Of a DNA stretch of 64,000 nucleotides, positions 16,601 through 23,285 are shown piece by piece. Under the pieces are notes generated by a model that did not search any database, was not told where the DNA came from, and saw only the letters and a program-made list of their open reading frames with translations. The translations under genes and the position numbers were made by a program. Each line of letters begins with the position of its first letter. The stretch's first letter is position 1. Origin of the DNA: an uncultured Prevotellaceae bacterium (GTDB lineage: Bacteria; Bacteroidota; Bacteroidia; Bacteroidales; Bacteroidaceae); NCBI GenBank assembly GCA_949295905.1, contig CASFNA010000011.1:1-64000 (forward strand), read 5' to 3'.

Positions 16601-17421
16601 AGTTCAACGACTCGTTCACCGGCAAACTGTCGCAATACGGAATCTCGGCAGACCGCCGCGAGCCGACGGGAATCAAGGCTGCAATCATCCGCGAGAAAGG
16701 AACCAACGGCGAACGCGAGATGGCTTACTCGCTGTATCTTGCCGGTTTCGACGTGAAGGACGTGATGATGACCGACCTCATAACCGGCCGCGAAACGCTG
16801 GAAGACATCAACATGATTGTTTTCTGCGGAGGTTTCTCAAACTCAGACGTGCTCGGCAGCGCAAAGGGATGGGCCGGAGCGTTCCTATTCAATCCCAAAG
16901 CGAAGGAGGCGTTGGACAAGTTCTACGCCCGTGAAGACACCCTCTCGCTCGGCATCTGCAACGGTTGTCAGCTCATGGTTGAGCTTAACCTCATCAACCC
17001 CGAGCACCAGAAACGCGCCAAAATGCTGCACAACGATTCGCGGAAGTTCGAGAGTGCGTTCCTCGGCCTTGACATTCCGCAGAACGAGAGCGTGATGTTC
17101 GGCTCGCTGTCGGGCAGCAGTCTCGGCATCTGGGTTGCCCATGGAGAGGGCAAGTTCTACCTGCCAGAGAGCGAGGACAAGTATAACGTTGTGGCGAAAT
17201 ATCACTACCCGGAGTACCCCGGAAACCCGAACGGCTCCGACTATGCCGTGGCCGGCATCTGCTCTAAGGACGGACGCCACCTTGCAATGATGCCCCACTT
17301 GGAGCGCGCTATCTTCCCCTGGCAGAACGCCTGGTACCCGGCTGACCGCCAGAAAGACGACGTTACGCCGTGGATAGAGGCGTTTGTCAACGCGAGAAAG
17401 TGGATTGAGGAGCATAAATAA
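13696..17421 (+). CDS. purL: Phosphoribosylformylglycinamidine synthase (single-chain)
   Basis: Converts FGAR, glutamine and ATP to FGAM in purine synthesis. The start MILFFKTPTESV gives 1241 residues, the usual size of the large form; the frame stays open upstream but that stretch contains the promoter and has no family similarity. Order: N-terminal PurS-like part, linker, FGAM-synthetase half with AETHNFPTTVEPFNGAATGT, second AIRS-like half with VPTGKDSLSM, then a C-terminal glutaminase with GICNGCQLM (nucleophile Cys about 1088). Apparently complete and monocistronic, followed by a family A array. Confidence 0.97.
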   Translation: MILFFKTPTESVIATEVDHQLSQEEVKELCWLYGDATLIEADSIDGCFVGPRREMVTPWSTNAVEITQNMNLKGISRIEEYFPVSSKDADHDPMLQRMYEGLDQTVFTVNHKPEPIKHVDNLEEYNEQEGLALSPEEIEYLHKIEKELGRPLTDSEIFGFAQINSEHCRHKIFGGVFIIDGKEMESSLFSMIKKTTKENPHQILSAYKDNVAFSQGPVIEQFAPEDQSTSDWFKVKDIESVISLKAETHNFPTTVEPFNGAATGTGGEIRDRMGGGTGSWPIAGTAVYMTAYPRLKEEGAPTRDWENILPVRKWLYQTPEQILIKASNGASDFGNKFGQPLICGSVLTFEHKEGDEKYAYDKVIMLAGGVGYGTKRDCLKKEPKKGNKVVVVGGDNYRIGLGGGSVSSVDTGRYSNGIELNAIQRANPEMQKRAYNLVRALCEEDVNPVVSIHDHGSAGHVNCLSELVEECGGQIDMTKLPIGDKTLSSKEIIANESQERMGLLIDEKHIEHVRKIAERERAPLYVVGETTGDAHFSFVQGDGVKPFDLDVAQMFGHSPKTYMRDNTVERHYENVSYSHANAGKTLDEYVGRVLQLEAVACKDWLTNKVDRSVTGKIARQQCQGKLQLPLSDCGVVALDYRGHKGIATALGHAPQAGLASPEAGSVLSVAESLTNIVWAPLEEGLDSVSLSANWMWPCRSQEGEDARLYSAVKALSDFCCAIKVNVPTGKDSLSMSQQYPDGQKIISPGTVIVSSGGQVSDVRKVVSPVVVNDHKSWLYHIDFSYDELRLGGSAFAQSLGKVGDDVPTVKNPDYFRNAFNTLQELVKNGWLMAGHDISAGGMVTTLLEMCFANTEGGLDISLDKFDCEDIVKMLMAENPGVIVQVSERHRLDFEDLMDDNGVCYACIGRPDTSSRKLKISKGKFTHEFYIDAMRDVWYKTSYLLDRDQSMNGRAEARCDNYKKQPVVMKFNDSFTGKLSQYGISADRREPTGIKAAIIREKGTNGEREMAYSLYLAGFDVKDVMMTDLITGRETLEDINMIVFCGGFSNSDVLGSAKGWAGAFLFNPKAKEALDKFYAREDTLSLGICNGCQLMVELNLINPEHQKRAKMLHNDSRKFESAFLGLDIPQNESVMFGSLSGSSLGIWVAHGEGKFYLPESEDKYNVVAKYHYPEYPGNPNGSDYAVAGICSKDGRHLAMMPHLERAIFPWQNAWYPADRQKDDVTPWIEAFVNARKWIEEHK

Positions 17422-17426
17422 TGTAT

Positions 17427-17470
17427 ATCGAGGAGGGAAGGAGTAAGGAGTAAAGGAGTAAGTAGAAACG
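17427..17470. repeat. Low-complexity repeat, left arm (family G)
   Basis: GGAGGGAAGGAGTAAGGAGT directly after purL. The complementary words CTCCTTCCCTCCTTTTCTCC occur at 17676-17700, about 230 bp away, enclosing a family A array. Confidence 0.6.
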
Positions 17471-17478
17471 ACTTGAAT

Positions 17479-17565
17479 GTGAAAGGCCGTATTTCGCATT
17501 GTAAAAGGCCGTCTTTTACAGCCTGAAAGGCCACCTTTCGGACGGTAAAAGACGGTCTTTTGGAA
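17479..17565. repeat. Palindromic-unit array (family A), copy 7
   Basis: Four units between purL and the first chromate transporter gene. A diverged flank (CTGGTTTTCAGACTGTTAGC) follows it. Confidence 0.85.
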
Positions 17566-17720
17566 AGCCGCTGGTTTTCAGACTGTTAGCGGCTGTCTGC
17601 TTGCGCTTGCCGCAGCGCCGGTGAAACGGCGGCCTGCCGATTGCTTCTTGTCTTTCAGACGGACGCGTAACTCCTTGCTCCTTCCCTCCTTTTCTCCTTT
17701 ATTACTTATATAATTTAACA

Positions 17721-18266
17721 ATGTCAAACTTCTACATAGACAGTTTCAAGACGTTTTTCAAAATCGGGATGTTCACCTTCGGCGGCGGTTACGCCATGAT
17801 ACCGCTCATCGAGCAGGAGGTGGTTGACCGGCACAAGTGGCTCGGCAAGGAGGAGTTTATCGACATGATAGCCGTAGCCCAGAGCTGTCCGGGCGTGATG
17901 GCAATCAACATCAGCGCGTTCATAGGTTACCGCCTGCGCCGCCTGAAGGGTGCGCTGTGCATGTCGCTTGGCACCGCCCTGCCGTCGTTCCTCGTCATTT
18001 TGGCTATCGCCATGTTCTTCCACCAGTTCGAGGACAACCGCGTCGTGGCGGCAATTTTCCGCGGAATACGCCCCGCCGTGGTGGCACTCATCGCCGTGCC
18101 GACGTTCAACATGGCAAAGAGCGCGCGCATAACGCTGACTAACTGCTGGATACCCGTCGCCTGTGCGCTTGCCATCTGGATGCTCGGCGTTTCCCCGATA
18201 TACGTCATCCTGCTCGCCGGCATCTGCGGATTTGTCTACGGAAAGTACATAAAACCGACTGAATAA
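17721..18266 (+). CDS. Chromate transporter half (ChrA family), N-type
   Basis: A 181-residue membrane protein with the ChrA domain motif FKIGMFTFGGGYAMIPLIE near residue 13 and AQSCPGVMAINISAFIGYR at about 53. Full-length ChrA has two such halves in one chain; here, as in many Bacteroidetes and Firmicutes, the halves are separate genes. The partner is 18775-19350. Known relatives export chromate, but the ion moved by this pair is not established. A four-helix-bundle gene cassette now separates the pair. Confidence 0.9.
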   Translation: MSNFYIDSFKTFFKIGMFTFGGGYAMIPLIEQEVVDRHKWLGKEEFIDMIAVAQSCPGVMAINISAFIGYRLRRLKGALCMSLGTALPSFLVILAIAMFFHQFEDNRVVAAIFRGIRPAVVALIAVPTFNMAKSARITLTNCWIPVACALAIWMLGVSPIYVILLAGICGFVYGKYIKPTE

Positions 18267-18297
18267 AATGAATAATGAAAAATGAATAATGAAAAAT
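18267..18297. repeat. Left inverted arm flanking the four-helix-bundle gene (family E)
   Basis: Repeated AATGAATAATGAAAAATGAA, complementary over about 21 bases to the arm at 18739-18759. Similar arms with only a short loop occur at 37637-37747. Confidence 0.75.
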
Positions 18298-18305
18298 CAT
18301 AGGTG

Positions 18306-18677
18306 ATGGATGATTTTAACAAGAAAGAGTCGTTGATAAATGGCAAGACTCTGAATTTCGCTTTACGCATAATAGAAATGGTTAAGTATGTCAGGAGAAA
18401 AGATAATGAAAATGTCTTGACAAATCAGGTGCTGCGTTCCGGCACATCCATTGGAGCTTCGGTGCGTGAGTCAGAATATGCTCAAAGTCAGTCTGATTTC
18501 ATACATAAGCTAAGCATCTCGCTGAAAGAAGCCAATGAAACAGGGTATTGGTTATGCTTGTTGAATAAGGCTGGTTATATAGATGGCAGCTCTTATGAAA
18601 GCATTAAGAAAGATTGTGACGAAATAATGGCAATATTAATAGCTTCAATAAAGACAGCAAAGTCGCATAACCAATGA
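18306..18677 (+). CDS. Four-helix bundle protein (23S rRNA intervening-sequence protein family)
   Basis: A 123-residue protein from the ATG at 18306 (an in-frame GTG lies 3 bp upstream). It has the family hallmarks: an N-terminal helix with LNFALRIIEMVKYV, then VLRSGTSIGASVRESEYAQS and KLSISLKEANETGYWLCLL. The family was first seen inside intervening sequences of 23S rRNA; its function is unknown. Base composition is visibly more A/T-rich than the flanking transporter genes. It is bounded by complementary AT-rich arms (18267-18297 and 18711-18766) and separates two genes that are normally adjacent, which suggests an inserted cassette. Confidence 0.9.
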   Translation: MDDFNKKESLINGKTLNFALRIIEMVKYVRRKDNENVLTNQVLRSGTSIGASVRESEYAQSQSDFIHKLSISLKEANETGYWLCLLNKAGYIDGSSYESIKKDCDEIMAILIASIKTAKSHNQ

Positions 18678-18710
18678 ATAACTGAAAGAAAGTCTTTAAT
18701 TCTTTATCAT

Positions 18711-18766
18711 TCATTATTCATTTTTCATTAAAAAGATTATTCATTTTTCATTATTCATTCTTCATT
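18711..18766. repeat. Right inverted arms flanking the four-helix-bundle gene (family E)
   Basis: Two blocks, 18711-18729 and 18738-18766, of ATTCATTTTTCATTATTCAT, complementary to the left arm at 18267-18297. Confidence 0.75.
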
Positions 18767-18774
18767 AAATAATT

Positions 18775-19350
18775 ATGATTTTCTTAGAGCTTTTTATCAC
18801 GTTTTTCCAAATCGGGCTGTTCGGTTTCGGCGGAGGTTACGGAATGTTGTCGTTAATTCAGGGCGAGGTGGTGCACAACCACGCGTGGCTTACCACGTCG
18901 GAGTTCACCGACATTGTGGCCATAAGCCAGATGACTCCCGGCCCAATCGGCATCAACTCGGCCACATATTGCGGCTATACGGCGGTGCACAACGCCGGGT
19001 TCGGCTATTGGATGTCCGTCCTCGGCAGTGTTACGGCGACGTTCGCGCTCGTCCTTCCGTCGTTAATCCTTATGCTCCTGATAGCCAAACTGCTGATGAA
19101 GTACATGCAGACGCAGGCCGTGCAGAGCGTGTTCTCCGGTCTGCGGCCAGCCGTTGTCGGCCTGTTGGCCGCCGCCACGCTGCTGCTCATGTCGCAGGAG
19201 AACTTCAGCGCGCCCGACGTCAACCCCTGGCAGTTCTGGATTAGCTGCTTCCTCTTCGCCGCCTCGTTCGTCGGCACGAAATATCTTAAAATCAATCCCA
19301 TCCGCATGATATGCTACGCAGGCGGCGCGGGACTGCTGTTGCTTTATTAG
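18775..19350 (+). CDS. Chromate transporter half (ChrA family), C-type
   Basis: A 191-residue membrane protein with FFQIGLFGFGGGYGMLSLI near residue 10 and SQMTPGPIGINSATYCGY at about 50, the two diagnostic stretches of the ChrA domain. It should work with the half at 17721-18266, with opposite membrane orientation of the two halves as described for short ChrA pairs. It starts 9 bp after the AT-rich arm of the inserted cassette. Confidence 0.9.
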   Translation: MIFLELFITFFQIGLFGFGGGYGMLSLIQGEVVHNHAWLTTSEFTDIVAISQMTPGPIGINSATYCGYTAVHNAGFGYWMSVLGSVTATFALVLPSLILMLLIAKLLMKYMQTQAVQSVFSGLRPAVVGLLAAATLLLMSQENFSAPDVNPWQFWISCFLFAASFVGTKYLKINPIRMICYAGGAGLLLLY

Positions 19351-19351
19351 C

Positions 19352-19442
19352 AGACAAGCATACGAGTGACAAGCAGACAAGGAAATTAGCATAAAAAAGT
19401 GACAAGCATCAAGGCAAAATTCCTTGTCTGCCCGTCACTTGT
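19352..19442. repeat. Low-complexity mirror repeat (family H)
   Basis: GACAAGCATACGAGTGACAA and CAGACAAGGAAATT at left are mirrored by AATTCCTTGTCTGCCCGTCA at right. It sits between convergent genes and may end transcription from both sides. Confidence 0.6.
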
Positions 19443-19459
19443 TTGCTTTCCCTATAAAA

Positions 19460-20056
19460 TCACTGCCACTTCACGGGCACGTTCTTCAGCTGGATATACG
19501 TAGAGAGGTTGCCGCCCATGGAACGGATGTCGCTGTTGAGGTAGTAGCCTACGTACACAATGGGCAGGACTGTGACTGTAGCCGGCACTTGTGGCAGGCT
19601 CGACAGCTCGAACTTTACGGGCAGGCCGGCAGGCATGTTCTTTGCTCCGGCGTGTTTGTTGCTCTTGTATTCGTTGCCGTCAGAGTCGTAACCGGTCACG
19701 GTGTTGTCGCCTATGCGCACGTTGGAGTAGGTCAAGTCTTTCGACGTAGCCTTCAAAGTGATGGTGACCGTATTGCTTGCTGCGTTGCCTACGGCCTCGA
19801 CAAAGTCGATGTCGAAGTTCTTTGAGCCGGGGTTGCCGATGCTTACGCCCGACGCGGAGGTTACCATCTGTAAGGCGGGAGCTGCGCTCTTGGCGGTCGT
19901 GTTTGCGCCTTCGTCTGCCGTTTTGCCGGTTACTGCATCCTTGACAACGTTGGTTGCGGCCTCTTTCAGCTTCTTGAAAAACTGCGCGTCGGCCTGCTGT
20001 GGTATTGCGAAGAGGGCTGTCGCCACTACGCAAAGTGTCCTAATAATCTTTTTCAT
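19460..20056 (-). CDS. Hypothetical secreted protein
   Basis: A 198-residue protein from the ATG at 20056, which begins a good signal peptide (KKIIRTLCVVATALFAIPQQADAQ); a second in-frame ATG nine codons upstream lacks this. The mature part has a short helical stretch (FFKKLKEAATNVVKDAV), a low-complexity linker, then about 130 residues of predicted beta-strand. I do not recognise the family. It follows the membrane protein at 20096-20902 after 39 bp and probably shares its promoter. Confidence 0.75.
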   Translation of the reverse strand: MKKIIRTLCVVATALFAIPQQADAQFFKKLKEAATNVVKDAVTGKTADEGANTTAKSAAPALQMVTSASGVSIGNPGSKNFDIDFVEAVGNAASNTVTITLKATSKDLTYSNVRIGDNTVTGYDSDGNEYKSNKHAGAKNMPAGLPVKFELSSLPQVPATVTVLPIVYVGYYLNSDIRSMGGNLSTYIQLKNVPVKWQ

Positions 20057-20095
20057 AATCTCAAAATGGTTTTGGTTATACAATAATGTGCGTTG

Positions 20096-20902
20096 TCACT
20101 TGTTGTTTTCCCTGCGCTCGTTTATCTTCCTGTTGGCATTATCGCGCGACGTGGTGCTGTAATGCAGGCCTCCGTCGTTGTCGTAGAACACTTGCTGCGG
20201 CTGTTGCTTTGACGCCTCTTTCGACATTATTCCGAACATGTACAGTCCGCCTACTATCACTGCTGCTACCATCAATAGCTGGAGGAACAGCTCTAACAAG
20301 GCGACGATGAAAAGGAATATGGCTAAACACACGGCCACCACGCACACTATGGAGAACGCAGTGAACACGCCTCCCTGACGCCAGCCAGCCGAACGCACGT
20401 TGCGCATGAGCGCCCAGCCTACGCCGCCGAGCACGAGCACCGCCATAACGATTGTAACCACTGTGTCAAGCGTTTCGTCGTCAACGCCGGCTATGCCCAG
20501 TATGATTGACAGGACGAGAGCTACCGGGAAGGTAAGCACAAGGGCAATGAACGTTGTCTTCATTGACAGCTCCTTGCCAATATGTTCTTCCACCGCGCCC
20601 TTGAAAAAGAACACTTGCAGTATCTGGAACGCTATGAACAGGGCGAAGGGTATGAGCCTTACGAGCTTCATAAAGAAGCCGTACTTATCTGAGGTGCACC
20701 ACCACAGGCTGTTGCCGCCAAGCACTGCGTAGATAGCTATTTCAAGAACGGTGGCCGCGAGCATACATCCGGCCGAGACCATGAGCAGCGTGCGCGACTT
20801 TGTTTCGCTCTTCATATATATAAATGTTGTGGCGAAGGCCGCGGCTACGATGATGAACACGAGCCAGAAGGGCAGGGTGGTTGACATTAGAAATTCTTTC
20901 AT
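20096..20902 (-). CDS. Hypothetical multi-helix membrane protein
   Basis: A 268-residue protein starting MKEFLMSTTLPFWLVFIIVA, with about seven hydrophobic segments and a charged C-terminus (DNANRKINERRENNK). The start at 20902 is preferred over one 33 bp upstream because the hydrophobic helix begins there and the promoter at 20965-20995 is suitably placed. No family recognised. It is the first gene of a two-gene unit with the secreted protein at 19460-20056. Confidence 0.7.
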   Translation of the reverse strand: MKEFLMSTTLPFWLVFIIVAAAFATTFIYMKSETKSRTLLMVSAGCMLAATVLEIAIYAVLGGNSLWWCTSDKYGFFMKLVRLIPFALFIAFQILQVFFFKGAVEEHIGKELSMKTTFIALVLTFPVALVLSIILGIAGVDDETLDTVVTIVMAVLVLGGVGWALMRNVRSAGWRQGGVFTAFSIVCVVAVCLAIFLFIVALLELFLQLLMVAAVIVGGLYMFGIMSKEASKQQPQQVFYDNDGGLHYSTTSRDNANRKINERRENNK

Positions 20903-20964
20903 TGTGTTGTCGTTTGAAATTGTTTTACATGGCAATCCGCAGCAGTTGCGGTGCTCTTATGTGG

Positions 20965-20995
20965 CAAAAATAATGAAAACAACGGTTCTCGCAAT
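20965..20995 (-). promoter_or_regulatory. Bacteroidetes-type promoter for the 20902-19460 unit
   Basis: On the minus strand: ATTG, 19 bases, TATTTTTG, close to TTTG-N19/21-TAnnTTTG. It is about 60 bp upstream of the membrane-protein start. Confidence 0.55.
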
Positions 20996-21190
20996 AACGG
21001 TTTACCGTGAATTTTCCGCCGTTCACGTTTCAACGTCTGCCCGGGTGTATGTCTCGAACAATGTATTCTTTGCTTTCGCCGCCTATATTTTAGAGAATGT
21101 CATGCCTCGGTTAAAACGTTGATATACAGCCGTTTGCCTTGACAAACCATACACCTGTACCGCTGCCGCAGCCTCATATGCCGACAGCCG

Positions 21191-21282
21191 TTTTGCAAAA
21201 GGCCGCCTTTTGGCTTGCGAAAGGTGCCCTTTTAGCGTTCAAAAGACGGCCTTTTGGAAGGTGAAAGACGGCCTTTTGCAAA
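21191..21282. repeat. Palindromic-unit array (family A), copy 8
   Basis: A clean example: four units (cores AAAAGGCCGCCTTTT, AAAGGTGCCCTTTT, AAAAGACGGCCTTTT, AAAGACGGCCTTTT) spaced 22-23 bp. Gap 20903-21404 between divergent genes holds this array and the minus-strand promoter; I see nothing else. Confidence 0.9.
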
Positions 21283-21404
21283 GACATGCCGCCTCTATCA
21301 AGTGGAGGGAGCTTTCCTGCCCGTCCTTTTTATGTTATGTTAACCTATACATTTTGCGTGGGCCTGCGTCATAAATAATGAAAACTTATACTGAAAACCC
21401 TACG

Positions 21405-23285
21405 ATGAAACGATTACTTATTACCTTTATCACATTGCTGTCGCTCCATGCTTCGTTCGCTGCCGACGTGCTCGTCGAGGCCGAGTCGTTTACAGACAAG
21501 GGCGGATGGGCTGTAGACCAGCAGTTCATGGACCTTATGGGCTCGCCTTACCTCATCGCCCACGGCATGGGCGTGCCCGTGGCCGACGCCGAGACTACCG
21601 CCACGGTGCCCGAAGACGGGCGTTACCGCGTATGGGTGCGCACGTACAACTGGACTGCGCCGTGGACTGATGCAAAAGGTCCGGGATGCTTCCGCGTGGG
21701 CGTGGGACGCAGGTACAAGACACCCGAACTGGGCTGCACGGGCGACCGCTGGCAGTGGCAGGACGGCGGAGTGGTGAAGCTCAAGAAGGGCGCGCAGCGC
21801 ATCACGCTGACAGACAAGACCGGCTTCGACGGGCGCGTGGACGCCATACTGCTCACCACCGAACTTGACCGTTCGCCCGAAGAGCGGTTCGGCACAGGTC
21901 ACGACTGGCGTTTCGCCCTGCTCGGAGGCAAGCAGCCCCAGGCCAAGCAGTTCGACTTCGTTGTCGTCGGCGGCGGAATCGCCGGCATGTGCGCAGCCGT
22001 TACGGCGGCACGCTTGGGCTGCCGCGTGGCTTTGGTGAACGACCGTCCCGTGCTCGGAGGCAACAACTCGTCGGAAGTGCGCGTGCATCTCGGCGGCATA
22101 ATAGAGACCGGACAGTATCCCGCCCTTGGCCGCATCATCCGCGAGTTCGGCCACAGCCGCGGCGGAAACGCCAAGCCCGGCTCTTATTACGAGGACGCCA
22201 AGAAGGACTCTTTCGTCCTCGCGGAGCCCAATGTGACGCTTTTCGCAGGCTGGCACGCCACGGGCGTGAAGGCATCCGGCGGCAAAATCTCTTCAGTTAC
22301 AATACAAAACATCGAGACGGCGGAGCGCATCGTGCTCTCCGCCCCTCTCTTCAGCGACTGCACCGGCGACGCTTCCATCGGGGCTTGGGCCGGTGCCGAC
22401 TTCGCGATGGGCCGCGAGGCGCGCTCCGACTACGGCGAGAGCATGGCTCCCGAAGTGGCCGACTCCACGGTGATGGGCGCGTCAATACAGTGGTATAGCG
22501 AGAAGACTGACGGCAAGAGCCGCTTCCCCGAGTTTTCGTATGGCGTTGAGTTCAACGAAGGCAACGCCGAAAAGGTTACCATGGGCGAATGGACGTGGGA
22601 GACGGGCATGAACCGCAACCAAATAACCGAGGCCGAGCGCATACGCGACTACGGGCTGCTCGTGGTCTATTCCAACTGGAGTTTCCTCAAGAACCGTGCC
22701 TCCTGCCGCGCCGACTACGCGCAGCGCCGCCTTGCGTGGGTGGCCTACGTGCTGGGCAAACGCGAGTCGCGCCGCCTCCTCGGCGACTATGTGCTCGCGC
22801 AGGACGACATCGACAAGGACGTGCGCCACGAGGACGCGTCGTTCACCACGACGTGGGCCATCGACCTGCATTTCGCCGACTCCGTCAACTCTGCACGCTT
22901 CCCGGGCAACGAGTTCAAGACGCGCACCGTACACCACTGGATACATCCCTACGCCGTGCCTTACCGTTGCCTCTACTCGCGCAACGTTGACAACCTCTTC
23001 ATGGCCGGCCGCAACATCAGCTGCACGCACGTCGCGCTGGGCACAGTGCGCGTGATGCGCACCACGGGCATGATGGGCGAAGTCGTTGGAATGGCCGCCG
23101 CGCTGTGCAAGAAGTACCAGACCGCGCCGCGCGAGGTGTACCATCATCACCTCGCCGAGCTGCGCTCGCTCATGGAGAAGGGCGCTGGACGCGCCGACGC
23201 GCCTGACAACCAGCGCTTCAATGAACCTAACGAGACCCTGCCTTTGCCAAAAGCTTACATGAAACATAACAGCAGACAGAAATGA
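21405..23285 (+). CDS. Secreted FAD-dependent oxidoreductase
   Basis: From MKRLLITFITLLSLHASFA the protein has 626 residues with a signal peptide (an in-frame ATG 27 bp upstream is an alternative). Residues about 20-150 form a beta-rich domain (VLVEAESFTDKGGW... TTATVPEDGRYRVWVRTYNW) like the golvesin/CBM-like domains of polysaccharide-active enzymes. A Rossmann fold follows with VVGGGIAGMCAAVTAARLG, the FAD-binding motif of the FAD_oxidored family. Its end overlaps the next gene as ATGA, so it is coupled to the alpha-galactosidase. A role in oxidising a sugar or glycoside is plausible but not shown. Confidence 0.85.
   Translation: MKRLLITFITLLSLHASFAADVLVEAESFTDKGGWAVDQQFMDLMGSPYLIAHGMGVPVADAETTATVPEDGRYRVWVRTYNWTAPWTDAKGPGCFRVGVGRRYKTPELGCTGDRWQWQDGGVVKLKKGAQRITLTDKTGFDGRVDAILLTTELDRSPEERFGTGHDWRFALLGGKQPQAKQFDFVVVGGGIAGMCAAVTAARLGCRVALVNDRPVLGGNNSSEVRVHLGGIIETGQYPALGRIIREFGHSRGGNAKPGSYYEDAKKDSFVLAEPNVTLFAGWHATGVKASGGKISSVTIQNIETAERIVLSAPLFSDCTGDASIGAWAGADFAMGREARSDYGESMAPEVADSTVMGASIQWYSEKTDGKSRFPEFSYGVEFNEGNAEKVTMGEWTWETGMNRNQITEAERIRDYGLLVVYSNWSFLKNRASCRADYAQRRLAWVAYVLGKRESRRLLGDYVLAQDDIDKDVRHEDASFTTTWAIDLHFADSVNSARFPGNEFKTRTVHHWIHPYAVPYRCLYSRNVDNLFMAGRNISCTHVALGTVRVMRTTGMMGEVVGMAAALCKKYQTAPREVYHHHLAELRSLMEKGAGRADAPDNQRFNEPNETLPLPKAYMKHNSRQK

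Noticed and set aside
17721..19350. Interpretation of the two chromate transporter genes as one gene broken by insertion
   Set aside because: Each half has its own start and complete domain, and short paired ChrA halves are common in this phylum; only the spacing was changed by the cassette.
21191..21282. Family A array as a small CRISPR
   Set aside because: Units are too short and are themselves palindromes 22-23 bp apart, with no unique spacers and no cas genes.
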